Part shown: positions 48,201-60,236 of the stretch, one piece after another
Position numbering within the stretch: position 1 is the stretch's first letter
Layout of the letters: every line of letters starts with the position of its first letter
Origin: Miscanthus floridulus
Lineage: Eukaryota > Streptophyta > Magnoliopsida > Poales > Poaceae
Assembly (NCBI RefSeq): GCF_019320115.1
Contig: NC_089593.1
Location: 34,083,977-34,147,976 of the forward strand
Length of the DNA stretch: 64,000 bases
Reading direction: 5' to 3'
The notes under the pieces: generated by a model
Seen by the model: the letters and a program-made list of their open reading frames with translations, nothing else
Databases searched by the model: none
What the model was told of the DNA's origin: nothing
Position numbers and translations under genes: made by a program

Positions 48201-49974
48201 ATATTTTTCTTAAATACTAGACCTAACTGTGAGTCTAACAAAATTGGAATTACTCAATTTGGATCTACAAAAACAGGAGATACAAAAATATCAAATAAGC
48301 AATCAAAACTGTATTTTGAACTATCCTTAAGAACAAACAGCCACTGACGTGTGGGACCCCGGCTGTCAGCCGACCCCACTGGTCAGCGGCAGCAAAGCAG
48401 AGGAGGCGGCTGCGACGCGCGGAAGACGGCGTAGCTCGCCGATGGTGACCTCACCGGCGACGAGAACGCACCCAACGTGACCGCCTAGACCTTACTGCGT
48501 CGATTGGTACCCTAACCGCAAACCCTAACCGACCTCTAGGGGCATGGCGCAGGCGGCAACCATGGTGGCGCGGGGGTTCGGCTCGACGGCGTGACGCCGG
48601 AGCCGGCCATGATAGCCCAATCAACCAACACGTCGAGCTCCTACATGCTACTACGAAGCTAGCGCACAAGTTTACACGGCGAAAGGCCGACGGAAGTGCC
48701 CCGGCCACGATGACAGGGCACGGCGGCGACACTCCGGTGAACTGCGCGCGGCGTTGGGACCTTACCAAGCGCACCAGGCTAGCCAGAGAGAGCTCGGTGA
48801 TGCAATGTGAGTGCTAAGGAGCTGTTGTGGTGGCGATAGAGTGGCAAGGCGCGAGCTCGTGCCGTCAATGGCGACGGCAGAGCCGCTGCTGCTGCTACGG
48901 TGCTTCGGCGAGCGGAGGAAGCAAAGGAAGCAAGAAGGAAATGTGGCGCTGGTGGGGGCTCACGGACGCGCTGCGGCTTCAAGTGGAGAACGCCATCAGC
49001 GGGTTCAGGCCATCCACGGCGCGTGGCCTGGGCGGTCAGTCGGCCGTCGACGCGCGGCGTACACGCGGCCGTTGTTCTCTGAAACCGGTCGCCACTGTAG
49101 CACGTCTGAAACGCCGATTCAGTTATCCAATGGCGACTGACAGGCGAAGTTCGACGATGATTAGCTTCTAATCCGTTGGTTATCAGCGAAATCAGTCAAG
49201 ATACAAATTGTAGCCCTAAGTACCAGCTACACTTTATGTTAAATGACCAAGACCTAATTCCCAATGGATCCTGAGTTGCATCAAGCCAAAGTTGGCCTGA
49301 TCAAACTGGAATTGTATTAAGGACTTAGAAAAGTTTTCAAATGTTGAATCCACCTTCAAAACCTGACTTGTGGGCCATTTTTGAGCATGTTCTGCACATT
49401 TCATGAGTTGGCCATAAAACAAATTTTGTTCCTAATTAAATTTGCTACAACTTTGTTTAGGTTGCTCAGACATGCAAACATCCTAAGCCTACACTTTTTA
49501 AACAGTCAAACACAGGAGCTCTAGGGGTCAAATTGGTCAACCATGACTTGGAAACCTAATTAGTCAAAGTGACCAACATGAACAATGTTCCAAAAGACAT
49601 TCTATGTGTAACTAAGTTACTTACAAGCATTTTAGCCACACCATGCATTGGTCACACAAGAGTCAAGCAAGATATATACTGAAACAATGAAAAACACAAG
49701 AAATGTTGCAAATGTTTCATAGTCATGTTTCACATGTTTCATGATCTTGTTGCATAGTATTAACTAATCTTGTTTCACTAAGTGAGTGGCACATGTTGCA
49801 CTTAAGTGTTGCACACTTTACATTTCATAAAAGAACAACACACATGAAATATATCAACATGTTGCAATGTTTCGAAATTATGTTTCATGTGCTATAAGTT
49901 CACGAAGGGATGCATGATGCTCATGTTCATGAAATGCAGTGCAAATGTGGAAGCTAAACACCAGGGGTGTTACA
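45233..49974 (-). repeat. LTR C (4742 bp), 5' LTR of unit 2 and 3' LTR of unit 3
   Basis: Same termini. It pairs with D over the first 1.8 kb and with B in the middle. At about 48370-48560 a block differs completely from A, B and D before alignment resumes at GGTGGCGCGGGGGTTCGG. Confidence 0.93.
46651..46968 (-). other. Acidic open frame inside LTR C
   Basis: 105 codons, nearly identical to the frame in LTR A; see that entry for content and caveats. Confidence 0.3.
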
Positions 49975-52900
49975 GCCCTCCCCCCTTATAAAAATCTCGT
50001 CCCGAGATTTGAAAAGCGTACCATTGTTGATAGAATTCCTTATAACCATCCCTCAAATAGTCTTCCCTTTCCCACGTTGCATCGCGTTCACTACCCTGAT
50101 TGCTCCACATGACTTTATAGAACTTGACTACCCGACTCCGAGTCACTCGCTCACGAGTGTCAATCACTCGAACCGGCTTTTCTTCAAAGGTCAAATCCGA
50201 TTTTAACTCGATATCCCCCAATGGAACTCTCTCTTCAGGGACGCGAAGACATTTCTTCAATTGGGATACATGAAAGACATTGAAGATAGCACTCATCTCA
50301 GGAGGTAATTGAATCTTGTACGCCACTTTACCACTTTGTCCAATGATTTCAAACGGACCAACATATCTCGGCGCAAGCTTTCGCTTCACACCAAAGCGTT
50401 GGACACTCTTCATAGGTGAGACTTTCAGATAAACGAAGTCTCCAACTTCGAACTCAATAGGTTTCCTACGTCGATCAGCATAACTCTTCTGCCTAGCTTG
50501 AGCTGCGGCCATGTGGGTTTGGATAGTACGGACTTGTTCTTCAGCTTCTTGAACGAAATCAATTCCATAATATCTCCTTTCACCGGCTTCTACCCAGTTC
50601 AACGGGGTTCTACACTTCCGGCCATACAAAGCTTCAAACTGGTGCCATCTTTATGCTCTCTTGATAACTATTATTGTACGAGAATTCAGCTAGGGGTAAC
50701 CATTTTTCCCATGAGCCCTTAGCCGAGATGACACAAGCTCTCAACATATCTTCTAAGATTTGATTCACCCGTTCAGTTTGCCCATTGGTTTGCGGATGAT
50801 AGGCAGAACTTCTTACGAGCTTAGTCCCTAATAATCCGTGTAAGTGCTCCCAAAAGCGAGCAGTGAACTGTGGTCCTCTATCTGAGACAATAGTACGAGG
50901 GATCCCATGAAGTCGGACTATCTGGTTGAAGTACAACTCCGCGTAGTCGGTTGGACGAAAGTCTATGCGGACAGGAATAAAGTGTGCCGACTTGGTCAGT
51001 CGGTCCACAATTACCCAAATTGAGTTAAAATTCCTCTGAGTGGTAGGGAGTCCAACTATAAAATCCATACTTATCTCTTCCCATTTCCAACCTGGAATAG
51101 AGAGTGGCTGAAGTAATCCAGCTTTCATGTGTACCGCCTTGACCCGACAACAAGTGTCACACCTAGCCACATAAGCGGCTATCTCTTTCTTCATTTTGGT
51201 CCACCAAAATCGAGGCTTTAAATCATGATACATTTTACTACTACCAGGATGAATAGATAGTTTAGAGGAATGAGCTTCGGATATGATTTGGTTTCTGAAG
51301 CTCTCTATCCTTCGGAACTACCAACCTATCCTTGAACCATAACACGCCTTCCTCATCTACTCGAAAATGTTTGGTTTCTTGCTCTTTCATCTTGCGCTTG
51401 ATGTGAAACACACCTGCATCTGTCTTCTGTAGCTCGATAATTCGACTCTGTAGAGTACAACTGACAGTGATGTTGTGCAGGACTGCAGGATGAAGGAGCT
51501 TTGACAAATGGACATCACTCTCAATCAACGAGTGGCAATGAGACTTTCTGCTTAAGGCATCCGCGACGACGTTTGCCTTGCCAGGGTGATAGTGCACTTG
51601 AAGGTTATAATCCTTGATCAACTCGAGCCATCTTCTCTGACGCATATTTAACTCTGGTTGAGTGAAGATGTACTTGAGGCTTTTGTGATCAGTGTAGATG
51701 TTGCACACATTGCCAAGTAGATAATGTCTCCAGGCCTTCAAAGCATGAACAACTGCAGCGAGTTCCAAGTCATGCGTTGGATAATTCACTTCATGCTTCC
51801 GAAGTTGGCGAGAGGTATAAGCGATGACTCTACCCTCTTGCATAAGAACACCTCCTAACCCAATACCTGATGCATCACAGAACACATCAAAAGGTTTCTC
51901 GATATCCGGTTGTGCCAAAACCGGAGCCGATGTTAGAAGAGTTCGCAGGGTATGGAAAGCCGCATCACACTCAGGAGTCCAGACAAACTTCATGTCTTTT
52001 TGCAGCAATCGAGTCATAGGCTTGGCTATTTTAGAGAAATCCGGGATGAAGCGACGATAATAGCCAGCCAACCCCAGAAAACTCCGAACCTCGTGCACCG
52101 AGATGGGAGCCTTCCAGTTCAATACTTCTTGCACCTTGGTGGGATCAACCATAATTCCACCATCGGACAACACGTGTCCAAGAAAAGGTACCTCACGAAG
52201 CCAAAATTCACATTTGCTGAACTTTGCATACAGCTGGTGTTCTCGCAATCTAGTAAGAACCACCCGCAAATGTTCAACATGATCTTCTTCATTCTCAGAA
52301 TAGACCAGGATATCATCTATAAATACCACCACAAATTTGTCCAACTCAGGCATAAACACTGAATTCATCAGATACATAAAATGTGCGGGGGCATTGGTCA
52401 ATCCAAAAGACATAACAAGGTATTCATACAGACCATATCTTGTAGAGAATGCAGTTTTTGGGACATCCTCAGGCCGAATTTTGATTTGATGATACCCAGA
52501 TCTCAAATCAATCTTGGAAAAGACTTTTGCTTTAGACAACTGATCAAACAAGATATCTATGCGTGGCAGAGGGTACTTATTCTTGATTGTAACTGCATTC
52601 AAGGGTCTATAATCTACACACATGCGTAGAGATTGATCCTTCTTCTTCACAAAGATGGCTGGGCACCCCCACGGAGATGAACTAGGGCGGATAAGGCCTT
52701 TCTGTAGCAGTTCATTCAACTGGGTCTTGAGTTCAGCTAGTTCATTGGGAGGCATTCTATATGGCCTTCTAGATATGGGAGCTGTACCAGGAAGCAACTC
52801 TATCTTGAATTCTACTTCTCGATCCGGGGGCAATCCAGGCAAATCATCGGGAAAAACATCCGGAAAGTCACACACGACAGGGATATCTGCCAGAGACTTT

Positions 52901-54370
52901 GCTTGCACCGCATTGGTCGTGCAAGAAAGATTGATGTCCTTGGGTAACTGTACTAGAAAACCCTCCTGACTACCAGGATCTCTGAGCATAACTACCCTAG
53001 TCGATGTATCGATAAGCACTCCATGACGGCTCATCCAGTTCATTCCCAATATCACATCGATACCTAGCCCCGGTAAAACTACCAGATCAACCTGATAACT
53101 TCGCCCCTCTATCACAAATTGTACATCCCCAACTACCAGCTTGGTTGGGATAATACCACTGGCAGCCCTAATACAATAACCCTCACCCTCAACAGTATAT
53201 GTTTTCTGCATAAACTTGGATGCAAATGATGGACTAATGAAGGAATGCGAAGCACCTGAATCAAATAGTACAACTGCGGGGTGTTGGTCAATCAGAAACT
53301 TACCGGCAGTCACTACCTCACCTGAAGGGATCTCAGTAATATTAGTGTGGTTCACTTGTCCTTGACGGCCACCCTGGTAATTATTCTTCTTAGGGTAAGG
53401 GCATTCCCTTGCCCAGTGGCCTGTCTTGTTGCAAGTTCCAGCACGGCATGTTGCTTGGTGGAGCCCTGGAACTGCCCTGACTGGTAGTGCCCTTGGGAAG
53501 AGCAACTGTAAATGCCTTGCGAAACCCAGTCTTGGCGGGATTCTTCTTCTGCGGTGGGCGAAACTTGGCGGCTGATGCTGGAGGACGGAATGGAGCCCTT
53601 TGTGCGACGGGAGCCTTAGATTGTGAGGCACCCGCCTCATAGGCCCTCTTACGACTTTTTGAAGCAGCATACACAGCATTGTTGTTCTCTTGCGATAAAG
53701 CATCACTCACAAACTCATTAAAATGAGCGCACTTGCAATTTCCCATGGTCTTCATCAGTTTGGGGCTAAGTCCCCGCTTGAAGCTTGCAATCTTCTTGGC
53801 ATCTGTGTCCACAAACTCGGTAGCATACCTTGCAAGGTTGTTGAAAGCTTGCAGGTATTCGTTCAGGCTCTTGTTTCCCTGAGTCAGCTTCATGAACTCT
53901 GTATGTTTGATCGCCATAAGACCAGGAGGAATGTAATTTCCCCTGAAAGCAGACTTGAACTGATCCCATGTGATTTGGGCATTAGCAGGCATAGTGGACC
54001 GATGATGACTCCACCAGATGCCAGCAGGCCCATGAAGTTGGTGCGATGCGTACTCAGTTTTTAGCACCTCAGTCAAGCGGAGCAGACGGAACTTCTGCTC
54101 GAGAGTATTCAACCACTCATCAGCTTGTAGAGGCTCCTCAGCCTCCTTGAAGATTGGGGGTTTCGTGTCAAGGAAATCCTTGAAATCACTGTATTGATTT
54201 GGATCCGGTCCTTGGCGTGGACCACGGCCATCACGATTCGCAATCGTACGGAGGGCCTCGGCCATAGTGCGCTGTCCTTCCGCAAGCATTGCTATTAGTT
54301 CCGTTGGTGTGGGTGGTGGTGGCGGAAGATCATCATCATCACTCGCACCGGTGGAACGAGTACGAGGCAT
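49970..54370 (-). pseudogene. Gag-Pol polyprotein of unit 3: no stop seen, three single-base insertions
   Basis: Start at ATG 54368-54370. All domains described for unit 1 are present. At the unit 1 stop positions this copy has sense codons (PPQKKNP in Gag, LRTLLTS before RNase H, EFSYNNS after the integrase core). The frame is broken only by single extra bases at 53434-53435 (in the zinc knuckle codons), 51297-51298 (between RNase H and the integrase zinc finger) and near 50640 (after the integrase core, shared with unit 4). The first two carry both bases found at that site in sister copies. The longest uninterrupted frame, 51262-53706, spans protease, RT and RNase H (814 codons, of which roughly the first 90 are out of frame). 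The end runs through the polypurine tract to TAA in LTR C. Confidence 0.92.
49975..49987 (-). other. Polypurine tract of unit 3
   Basis: Minus strand AAGGGGGGAGGGC abutting LTR C. Confidence 0.88.
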
Positions 54371-55482
54371 CTGCACAATGCGCAACCAGTAATTATTGAT
54401 GATGTCAGCACATTGGAGAGGAACAATATAATCGTGCCAAACTGTATTTACTGATGAGAATGAAAGCTTCATACAATAAACAGAGGCAATAATTCATTCT
54501 CCAATCACCACATCATCAAGTAGATTACTAGCGCCATACGCAGTGCATTCCAACATGACAAGTTTTAAACTTCACCATACGATACGCATCCCGAAGGGAG
54601 CGAATTAAAGTACATTACCAGTATGACTGCAAAAGCTTAACTAGTGAGACTTGCTAACGAACTACTCGTCGAAGTGATTACTGTCCACATTGGAGACACC
54701 TTGGACTTCTTCTAGGTATTCCTCTCCTTCTAAACTTCTTGCCGAGAGATTTCACTTTATACTTGGGATAAGCAATTATAAGGGAGGGAGTAATGCAATA
54801 TGAATGTCATGAGTGAATATGATGCATGCTCGTTCCGTACGTCCTCACAAACCTAAGAAAATTTAAGCTTTAGCGGACTATACGGTGGCATACATACGTT
54901 CTCTCAATTAGCGGTAACTAGTCGATCTACACGGTGCGTTGTTAGCGTACCTGCAGAAAAACTTCATTGCAGCCCAACCCAACAAGATATAATGCTAATT
55001 ACACAAGTAGTACTAAGATACTCTCCATATATACATCCCCCGATATATATACTTCGGTATCCAACTACCCGACAAATGTACCCACAATTAAGTACGTTCA
55101 TATATACATGTATGCAACATGTAAATACTCCAGTAACCACAACTAGCTCTCCCCTAGACCGACGGTTGGACGGTCATGCTCTCGCAACTCACACTTACCT
55201 TAGCGTAGAGGCAATTGATCCATACATTACCATTCAAACGAATGGCATCCATGCAATATCACGCCGCATGGACGACGAAATAGAAACAATCAATTCCCCC
55301 AGTTAGTAATTATATATAAGCCACCTAGAAGTCCTTAAGTGGGCTATAAGGGATGTGATCACCAGTATACCATAAAAATTTTGATTTTTGAACACTTATA
55401 TATAACTATAAGTTTGAAAACCATTTTAACAACAAAAGCTTTTGTTTTAAATAGCCGTAAGACATGTTTAATGTTGAATCTA
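54371..55482 (-). other. 5' leader of unit 3, non-coding
   Basis: Collinear with the other leaders; an upstream in-frame ATG at 54472 would extend Gag by 34 codons. Confidence 0.6.
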
Positions 55483-55494
55483 GCTCTGATACCA
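55483..55494 (-). other. Primer-binding site of unit 3
   Basis: Minus strand TGGTATCAGAGC, as in unit 2. Confidence 0.9.
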
Positions 55495-55496
55495 GC

Positions 55497-58400
55497 TGTC
55501 ACAGAACCGACCAATTTATAAGAGCACAAGTACAAAAACAATCGCCGGAACGATCAAATTCTCGAACTTGAGCCCATATAAACCCGGTAGTCAACCGAAA
55601 TCTCGAAGGATTTCAAACCAACTTGCATACAACCAAGATCACAGTAATCCAACATAACATATCGTACGTTACAACATTTCACAGATGTTCGCAAATAGAT
55701 TACATCATCACAGAGTCATTGTTATTACAAAACAAGTCTTGTAAACATGCGGAAGCAAATAGTTTAACTCACACACCGAGTTCAAATACACATACTGGTT
55801 CGCTGATCACAGACCGCAAAAGCATTCAGATAAGAGAAAGGAGATCATGCCCATGATCTAGTCCTCATCACCCGCCGGGTGGAGACAATACTTGCAGAAT
55901 CCCTGATATAGGAGGTCATCTGCAACAAGAGGGAATAAACCCTGAGTACGGGAATGTACTCAGCTAGACTTACCCGTCGAAAACCAAACAAATGACACCA
56001 AGGATTATGCATAGCTTAATGTAGTGGAGCTGGCTGACACTTTCTTTTTGCAGAAAAGCATAAGTAATAATGATCAACTCTTAACCTGAACTAGCAGTAA
56101 CTTTTTAGCCATTAACCTGTCATCTATATTAGCACCTGTACTAAGCAATCATTTTATTAGGGTGCAAACATTAATAACCATATCAGGTATTCATTGTGGC
56201 AACCTTATCATCATCCATTTAACCATATCGTTAAATTAATTGAATCTACGTTGCCGCTGCTCAGTCAAGTTCTCACTATCCGGGAGAGACGGCGATTCGA
56301 ATCGATTCCTATCCAGCTGGAGGGGTATTCCTAAACACAAACCCTGCTTCCCCCGTCAGGGTCGCAACAAGTCACCTTTGGTACGATTCAGGAGTCGCGA
56401 GTCCGAACAGATCGACATTCTCAGAGAACCACTCTGCCAAGGTTGTTCGGGACTCTAACCCGCCTTGGACTTATGCCAATGGCTCTCCGCACATCCTTAC
56501 TACCTCCAGAGTGCCGCCACTGCTCGCGTCCCGGCCTGAGTCGAGCTACTAGGCTTCGCGGTCGGAACGACTTATCCGGCCAGCTAAGTGTTAGGCTGCG
56601 TTCAACATGACATGAGGACGTACAGCGTATCGGTCCTTAAACGACTCAGACGGAGTCACTATGTTCAAACCTACACAAGACCCCGCCCGGTCTTAATTCA
56701 TTATTCACATGGTTCTTTTCCACGATAGCAAATATAGCCAACCGTGATCCACCTCATCCTAAAGCTCGCAGGTGACAGGAAATCACCTGACTTCTACCGC
56801 ACTAAGCATGGCTAAGCATTTAACCCGTTCCTGAACTTAAATAGGATTCCAGTGCGATATCTGGACAAGGAAGGATATATAATGCAGCAATTGGTTCCAA
56901 CCAATTCCTATACTTAATGCATCATCAACAATAAAAGATACTCAATGTATTTGTGAAAACATAGGAGGCTTAATATGCTCCGGGGCTTGCCTTTCAGGAA
57001 CGAGGAAGGCTGGTGGTCAGGGCACTCGGGCAATTCCTCCGCGGCGACTGCTTCGTCGGCTTCCTGCACCTCGGGTTCCTCCTCCTGGTTGGCTCCCTCG
57101 AACTCCAGCAACGTCACTCCCTCCGGCACACCTATTGCATGAATGCGCAAGATAAATATCATGGATGCACATGTACGAATGTCGGGGATGCTCGGGGAAT
57201 GCACATGTTCGCTGTAGTTTGCATATTCCAACTTAAGCCCTATTCAAATCACTTTCACTTACCAAGTTTATACAACCTAATGTATAATTGCTCATCTTCA
57301 GTTAATGACCTAGCACCTGCACCTAAGCATATTCTCAAGTTAGGCTAACCCCTAAACAATCAACGAGAACATTGCAACAACATACACTCAAGCATTTGTA
57401 TTTCAGCAAAATGAATACTATGTAGCGGTGCAGTAAACTAGCATAACTGGAGATTTATAAATCCAATTGATATGCAACAAGACAATCTGGAAAGCTTATA
57501 AAATTGTCTACAAACATTTTCAGACCTCAAAGCATGATTCAAACCTTTACCAGGTCGAACTCATCAATCAACAGAATTCTATCCTCACAAGGCAGAGAAT
57601 AAGCAAAATCTGCAACCTAACTTTAAACAGCTGTAGTTTCTAAACTACTAGGCCAAATGCCCTCAAATTTTGACAGGAGCTAGACACATAAATTATATAC
57701 AACTTTTGTATTCATCACAATCACAGAAAACCAAATTATCATGGGGAGCTTTCTAAAGTCCCCAGATCTGTCCAGAGGGACATGATGCAAACAATTAATT
57801 AGCAACTTATGATGTAAACATATAATTAGACAAAACCAACTTTACTATCTTATCACACATATCATAAGAACACCAGAAAGTAGGGTGTTCATCACCAAAA
57901 CATTTCTTTTAATACCTTTCTTAATTTATTTAATTAATTAAGGAAATAGTAAACATATATGAAAACTACCCCATTAATTCTACAAAAATTACAGTAGACA
58001 CTACATGCTCTAAGTAGACTACCATAAAAATTTCACACCATTTGAGCAAGTATAAAAGCCTACACAAAAATGATAAGGCATAATGGCTTAAATTGGCATA
58101 ATTAGGAAACCCTAATGAAAAGTGTCAAGCAACAGATTTCATATTTTTCCTAGCATCTATAGGTACCAAGATACTACCTACCAAGTTTCATGGCCATAGG
58201 ATTCATAGATTAATTTACTAAAATTTCACACAAGTATCTACCAATGATAAAAGGAAAATCTATAACTCAAAAACTACACATGCAATGACTCTCAAATTTT
58301 AACCAGAGCTTCTAACTATACAATACTAGCTTACCCACAAAATTTCATAATTTTTGGATCACAGAAACTCAAGATATGATTTAAACAAGTTTGCATGCAT

Positions 58401-60236
58401 TCAAAAACACTTTTCAAGTTCCTATTTAATTCACCCAAAATTTCTACATAATATGCTCAAGATATATTTTTCTTAAATACTAGACCTAACAGTGAGTCTA
58501 ACAAAATTGGAAGTACTCGATTTGGATCTACACATTTGAAGATACAAAAATATCAAATCAGCATTCAAAACTGAATTTTTGAACTAGCCCTAAGACAGCA
58601 CAGTCACTGACGTGTGGGACCCGGCTGTCAGCCGACCCCACTGGTCAGTGAGACGAAACAGGGGACACGGCTCGCTCATCGGGAATCCGGCGGAGCTCGC
58701 CGACGGCGGCGTCTCCGGCGACGATGACGGCACCAACGCGACCGCATCGACCTCCCGAACCTATCAAGCTACATGGATGGACCTATTGCCGGTGATCAAG
58801 ACGACGGCGACAACCATGGTGGCGCGGGGGTTCGGCTCGACGGCGTGACGCCGGAGCCGGCCATGATAGCCCAATCAACCAACACGTCGAGCTCCTACAT
58901 GCTACTACGAAGCTAGCGCACAAGTTTACACGGCGAAAGGCCGACGGAAGTGCCCCGGCCACGATGACAGGGCACGGCGGCGACACTCCGGTGAACTGCG
59001 CGCGGCGTTGGGACCTTACCAAGCGCACCAGGCTAGCCAGAGAGAGCTCGGTGATGCAATGGGAGTGCTAAGGAGCTGTTGTGGTGGCGATAGAGTGGCA
59101 AGGCGCGAGCTCGTGCCGTCAATGGCGACGGCAGAGCCGCTGCTGCTGCTGCTACGGTGCTTCGGCGAGCGGAGGAAGCAAAGGAAGCAAGAAGGAAATG
59201 TGGCGCTGGTGGGGGCTCACGGACGCGCTGCGGCTTCAAGTGGAGAACGCCATCAGCGGGTTCAGGCCATCCACGGCGCGTGGCCTGGGCGGTCAGTCGG
59301 TCCGTCGACGCGCGGCGTACACGCGGCCGTTGTTCTCTGAAACCTGGTCGCCACTGTAGCACGTCTGAAACGCCGATTCAGTTATCCAATGGCGACTGAC
59401 AGGCGAAGTTCGACGATGATTAGCTTCTAATCCGTTGGTTATCAGCGAAATCAGTCAAGATACAAATTGTAGCCCTAAGTACCAGCTACACTTTATGTTA
59501 AATGACCAAGACCTAATTCCCAATGGATCCTAAGTTGCATCAAGCCAAAGTTGGCCTGATCAAACTGGAATTGTATTAAGGACTTAGAAAAGTTTTCAAA
59601 TGTTGAATCCACCTTCAAAACTGACTTGTGGGCCATTTTTGACCATGTTCTGCACATTTTCATGAGTTGGCCATAAAACAAATTTTGTTCCTTAATAAAT
59701 TTGCTACAACTTTGTTTTAGGTTGCTCAGACATGCAAACATCCTAAGCCATACTTTTTAAATAGTCAAACAAAAGGGTTCAGGGGTCAAATTTGGTCAAA
59801 CCATGACTTGGAAACCTAATTAGGCAAAATGATCCACATGAACATTGTTCTGAAATGACATTCTAGGTGTAACTAAGTTACTTAGGATGATTATTAACCA
59901 CACCACACATTGGTCACACAAGGATCAAGCAAGGTATGTACTGAAACAATGAAAAACACGAGAAATGTTGCAAATGTTTCATAGTCATGTTTCACATGTT
60001 TCATGATCTTGTTGCATAGTATTAACTAATCTTGTTTCACTAAGTGAGTGTCACATGTTGCACTTAAGTGTTGCACACTTTACATTTCATAAAAGAACAA
60101 CACACATGAAATATACAAAACGTTGCAGTGTTTCGAAATCATGTTTCATGTGATATAAGTTCACGAAGGGATGCATGATGCTCATGTTCATGAAATGCAG
60201 TGCAAATGTGGAAGCTAAACACCTAGGGGTGTTACA
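55497..60236 (-). repeat. LTR D (4740 bp), 5' LTR of unit 3 and 3' LTR of unit 4
   Basis: Same termini. It groups with C over the first 1.8 kb and with A over the middle and right part (for example the stretch around 59815-59945 against 29050-29165). Single-base gaps at 57442 and 57940 fall on sites variable between the other LTRs. Confidence 0.93.
56914..57231 (-). other. Acidic open frame inside LTR D
   Basis: 105 codons, same as in LTR C within a few residues; see the LTR A entry. Confidence 0.3.

Noticed and set aside
48500..48535. Telomere-like CCCTAA motifs in LTR C
   Set aside because: Only two or three imperfect units inside a replaced LTR block; not a repeat array.
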